This document shows positions 6,635-7,289 of a stretch of 7,289 nucleotides of DNA, piece by piece (position 1 is the first letter of the stretch; each line of letters begins with the position of its first letter). The DNA lies in the NCBI GenBank assembly GCA_937952975.1, contig CALFXX010000012.1, positions 1-7,289 on the forward strand, given 5' to 3'. The stretch is from an uncultured Alcaligenaceae bacterium (lineage in GTDB: Bacteria > Pseudomonadota > Gammaproteobacteria > Burkholderiales > Burkholderiaceae_B). The notes beneath the pieces were generated by a model. That model was not told where the DNA came from. It made no database searches and saw only the letters and a list, made by a program, of their open reading frames with translations. Both the position numbers and the translations under genes were made by a program.

Positions 6635-7246
6635 ATGCCTGTCCATGACTTCATCTTAACTCTAGCCTGCCCTGACCGCACGGGCATCGTTTATAACGTC
6701 AGTGGTTTGCTGCTGAAGCATCAAGGTAACATCATTGACGCTCAACAGTTTGGCGACGCCGAGACAGGTCAATTTTTTTTGCGCGTGCACTTTGCTCTGC
6801 CTGATGGTGTTGGCATCGAACAAGTCAAAACCGACTTTGTGATTTTGGCGCCCCAGTTTCAAATGTCCTGGCAGTTACATGACGCACAAAAAAAAACGCG
6901 CTTACTGATTTTGGTTAGCAAGCAAGGTCATTGCTTGAACGATCTGCTTTTTAGAGTGCACTCAAAACAGGTGAACGCCGATATAGTCGGGATTGTGTCT
7001 AATCATCAAGACTTTGCGCAGATGGCAAAATCTTACGAAGTCCCTTTTCATCATCTGCCAGTCACCTCTGAAACTAAGGTCTCGCAAGAGGCTGCTATTT
7101 TAGCGATCGTCAAACGCGAAGAAATCGATTTAGTCGTGCTTGCACGCTACATGCAAATTTTGTCACCTGAGTTATGCTCTGCCCTACGAGGCAAAGCGAT
7201 CAACATTCATCACAGCTTTTTACCAAGCTTCACGGGCGCACGACCT
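6635..7246 (+). CDS. purU: Formyltetrahydrofolate deformylase PurU, truncated at contig end
   Basis: PurU hydrolyses 10-formyl-tetrahydrofolate to formate and tetrahydrofolate, balancing the one-carbon pool and supplying formate for purine synthesis. The genuine part is 204 codons; the full protein is about 280-290. Residues 1-80 form an ACT domain with the motif LACPDRTGIVYNVSGLLLK (10-28) and QFFLRVHF (46-53). The catalytic formyltransferase domain starts near residue 89 and includes LVVLARYMQILSP and NIHHSFLPSFTGARP, giving the catalytic pair N190 and H192. The catalytic Asp and the rest of the C-terminus are lost. After codon 204 (CCT, 7244-7246) the frame runs on into adapter sequence, adding the false residues RSEEHTSELQSPMF; the expected family sequence after GARP is Tyr-His. 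The ribosome binding site is weak (AGAAGA about 6620-6625). The gene is intact up to the join; the truncation is technical, not biological. Confidence 0.95.
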
Positions 7247-7289
7247 AGATCGGAAGAGCACACGTCTGAACTCCAGTCACCGATGTTTA
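7247..7289 (+). other. Illumina TruSeq index adapter (assembly contamination)
   Basis: From AGATCGGAAGAGC at 7247 through CCAGTCAC ending at 7280, the 34 bases match the TruSeq index adapter. They are followed by CGATGT (7281-7286), which is TruSeq index 2, then TTA. The standard six-base adapter would continue ATCTCG, so an eight-base index CGATGTTT followed by the A of ATCTCG fits better. In the purU frame it encodes RSEEHTSELQS, a peptide widely seen in mis-assembled proteins. These bases are not part of the organism's genome. Confidence 0.97.

Noticed and set aside
7247..7289. A divergent PurU C-terminus (RSEEHTSELQSPMF)
   Set aside because: It is the translation of sequencing adapter, not a natural extension.

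Overview
The window looks like the chromosome of a Gram-negative bacterium. A betaproteobacterium (Burkholderiales-like) is the best guess, from the style of the UrtDE, FmdA, AmiE and PurU proteins and the moderate base composition. This is inferred from protein recognition only; no search was run. All supported genes lie on the + strand.

Positions 1-3961 form a nitrogen-scavenging cluster for short amides. It begins with the 3' end of a urtD-type ABC ATPase and a complete urtE-type ATPase, the two motor subunits of a urea/short-chain-amide importer. Next come a formamidase of the acetamidase/formamidase family (fmdA), its usual small zinc-ribbon companion (fmdB), and a full-length aliphatic amidase of the nitrilase superfamily (amiE). 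AmiE keeps all catalytic residues at the Pseudomonas aeruginosa AmiE numbering (E59, K134, E142, C166). The expected outcome is import of formamide or acetamide and hydrolysis to ammonia plus formate or acetate.

Positions 3985-6548 hold a tightly coupled pair. The first is a MoxR-type AAA+ ATPase of the CbbQ/NirQ/NorQ family, starting at a TTG. The second is a NorD/CbbO-like protein with a von Willebrand A domain and an intact MIDAS site. They overlap by 4 bases (ATGA). Such pairs are known as activases or metal-cofactor inserters for RuBisCO and nitric oxide reductase, yet neither target is in the window. The pair follows amiE by 23 bases, so an amidase or the transporter system is a candidate client. 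This is the most interesting biology here.

After an 86-base gap with a perfect TATAAT box comes purU (formyltetrahydrofolate deformylase), which releases formate. It is cut at codon 204. The last 43 bases (7247-7289) are not genomic: they match an Illumina TruSeq index adapter and translate as the well-known artefact peptide RSEEHTSELQS. The contig's right edge is therefore an adapter-contaminated read end.

No RNA gene, insertion sequence, CRISPR array or long repeat was seen. No gap between genes exceeds 150 bases.
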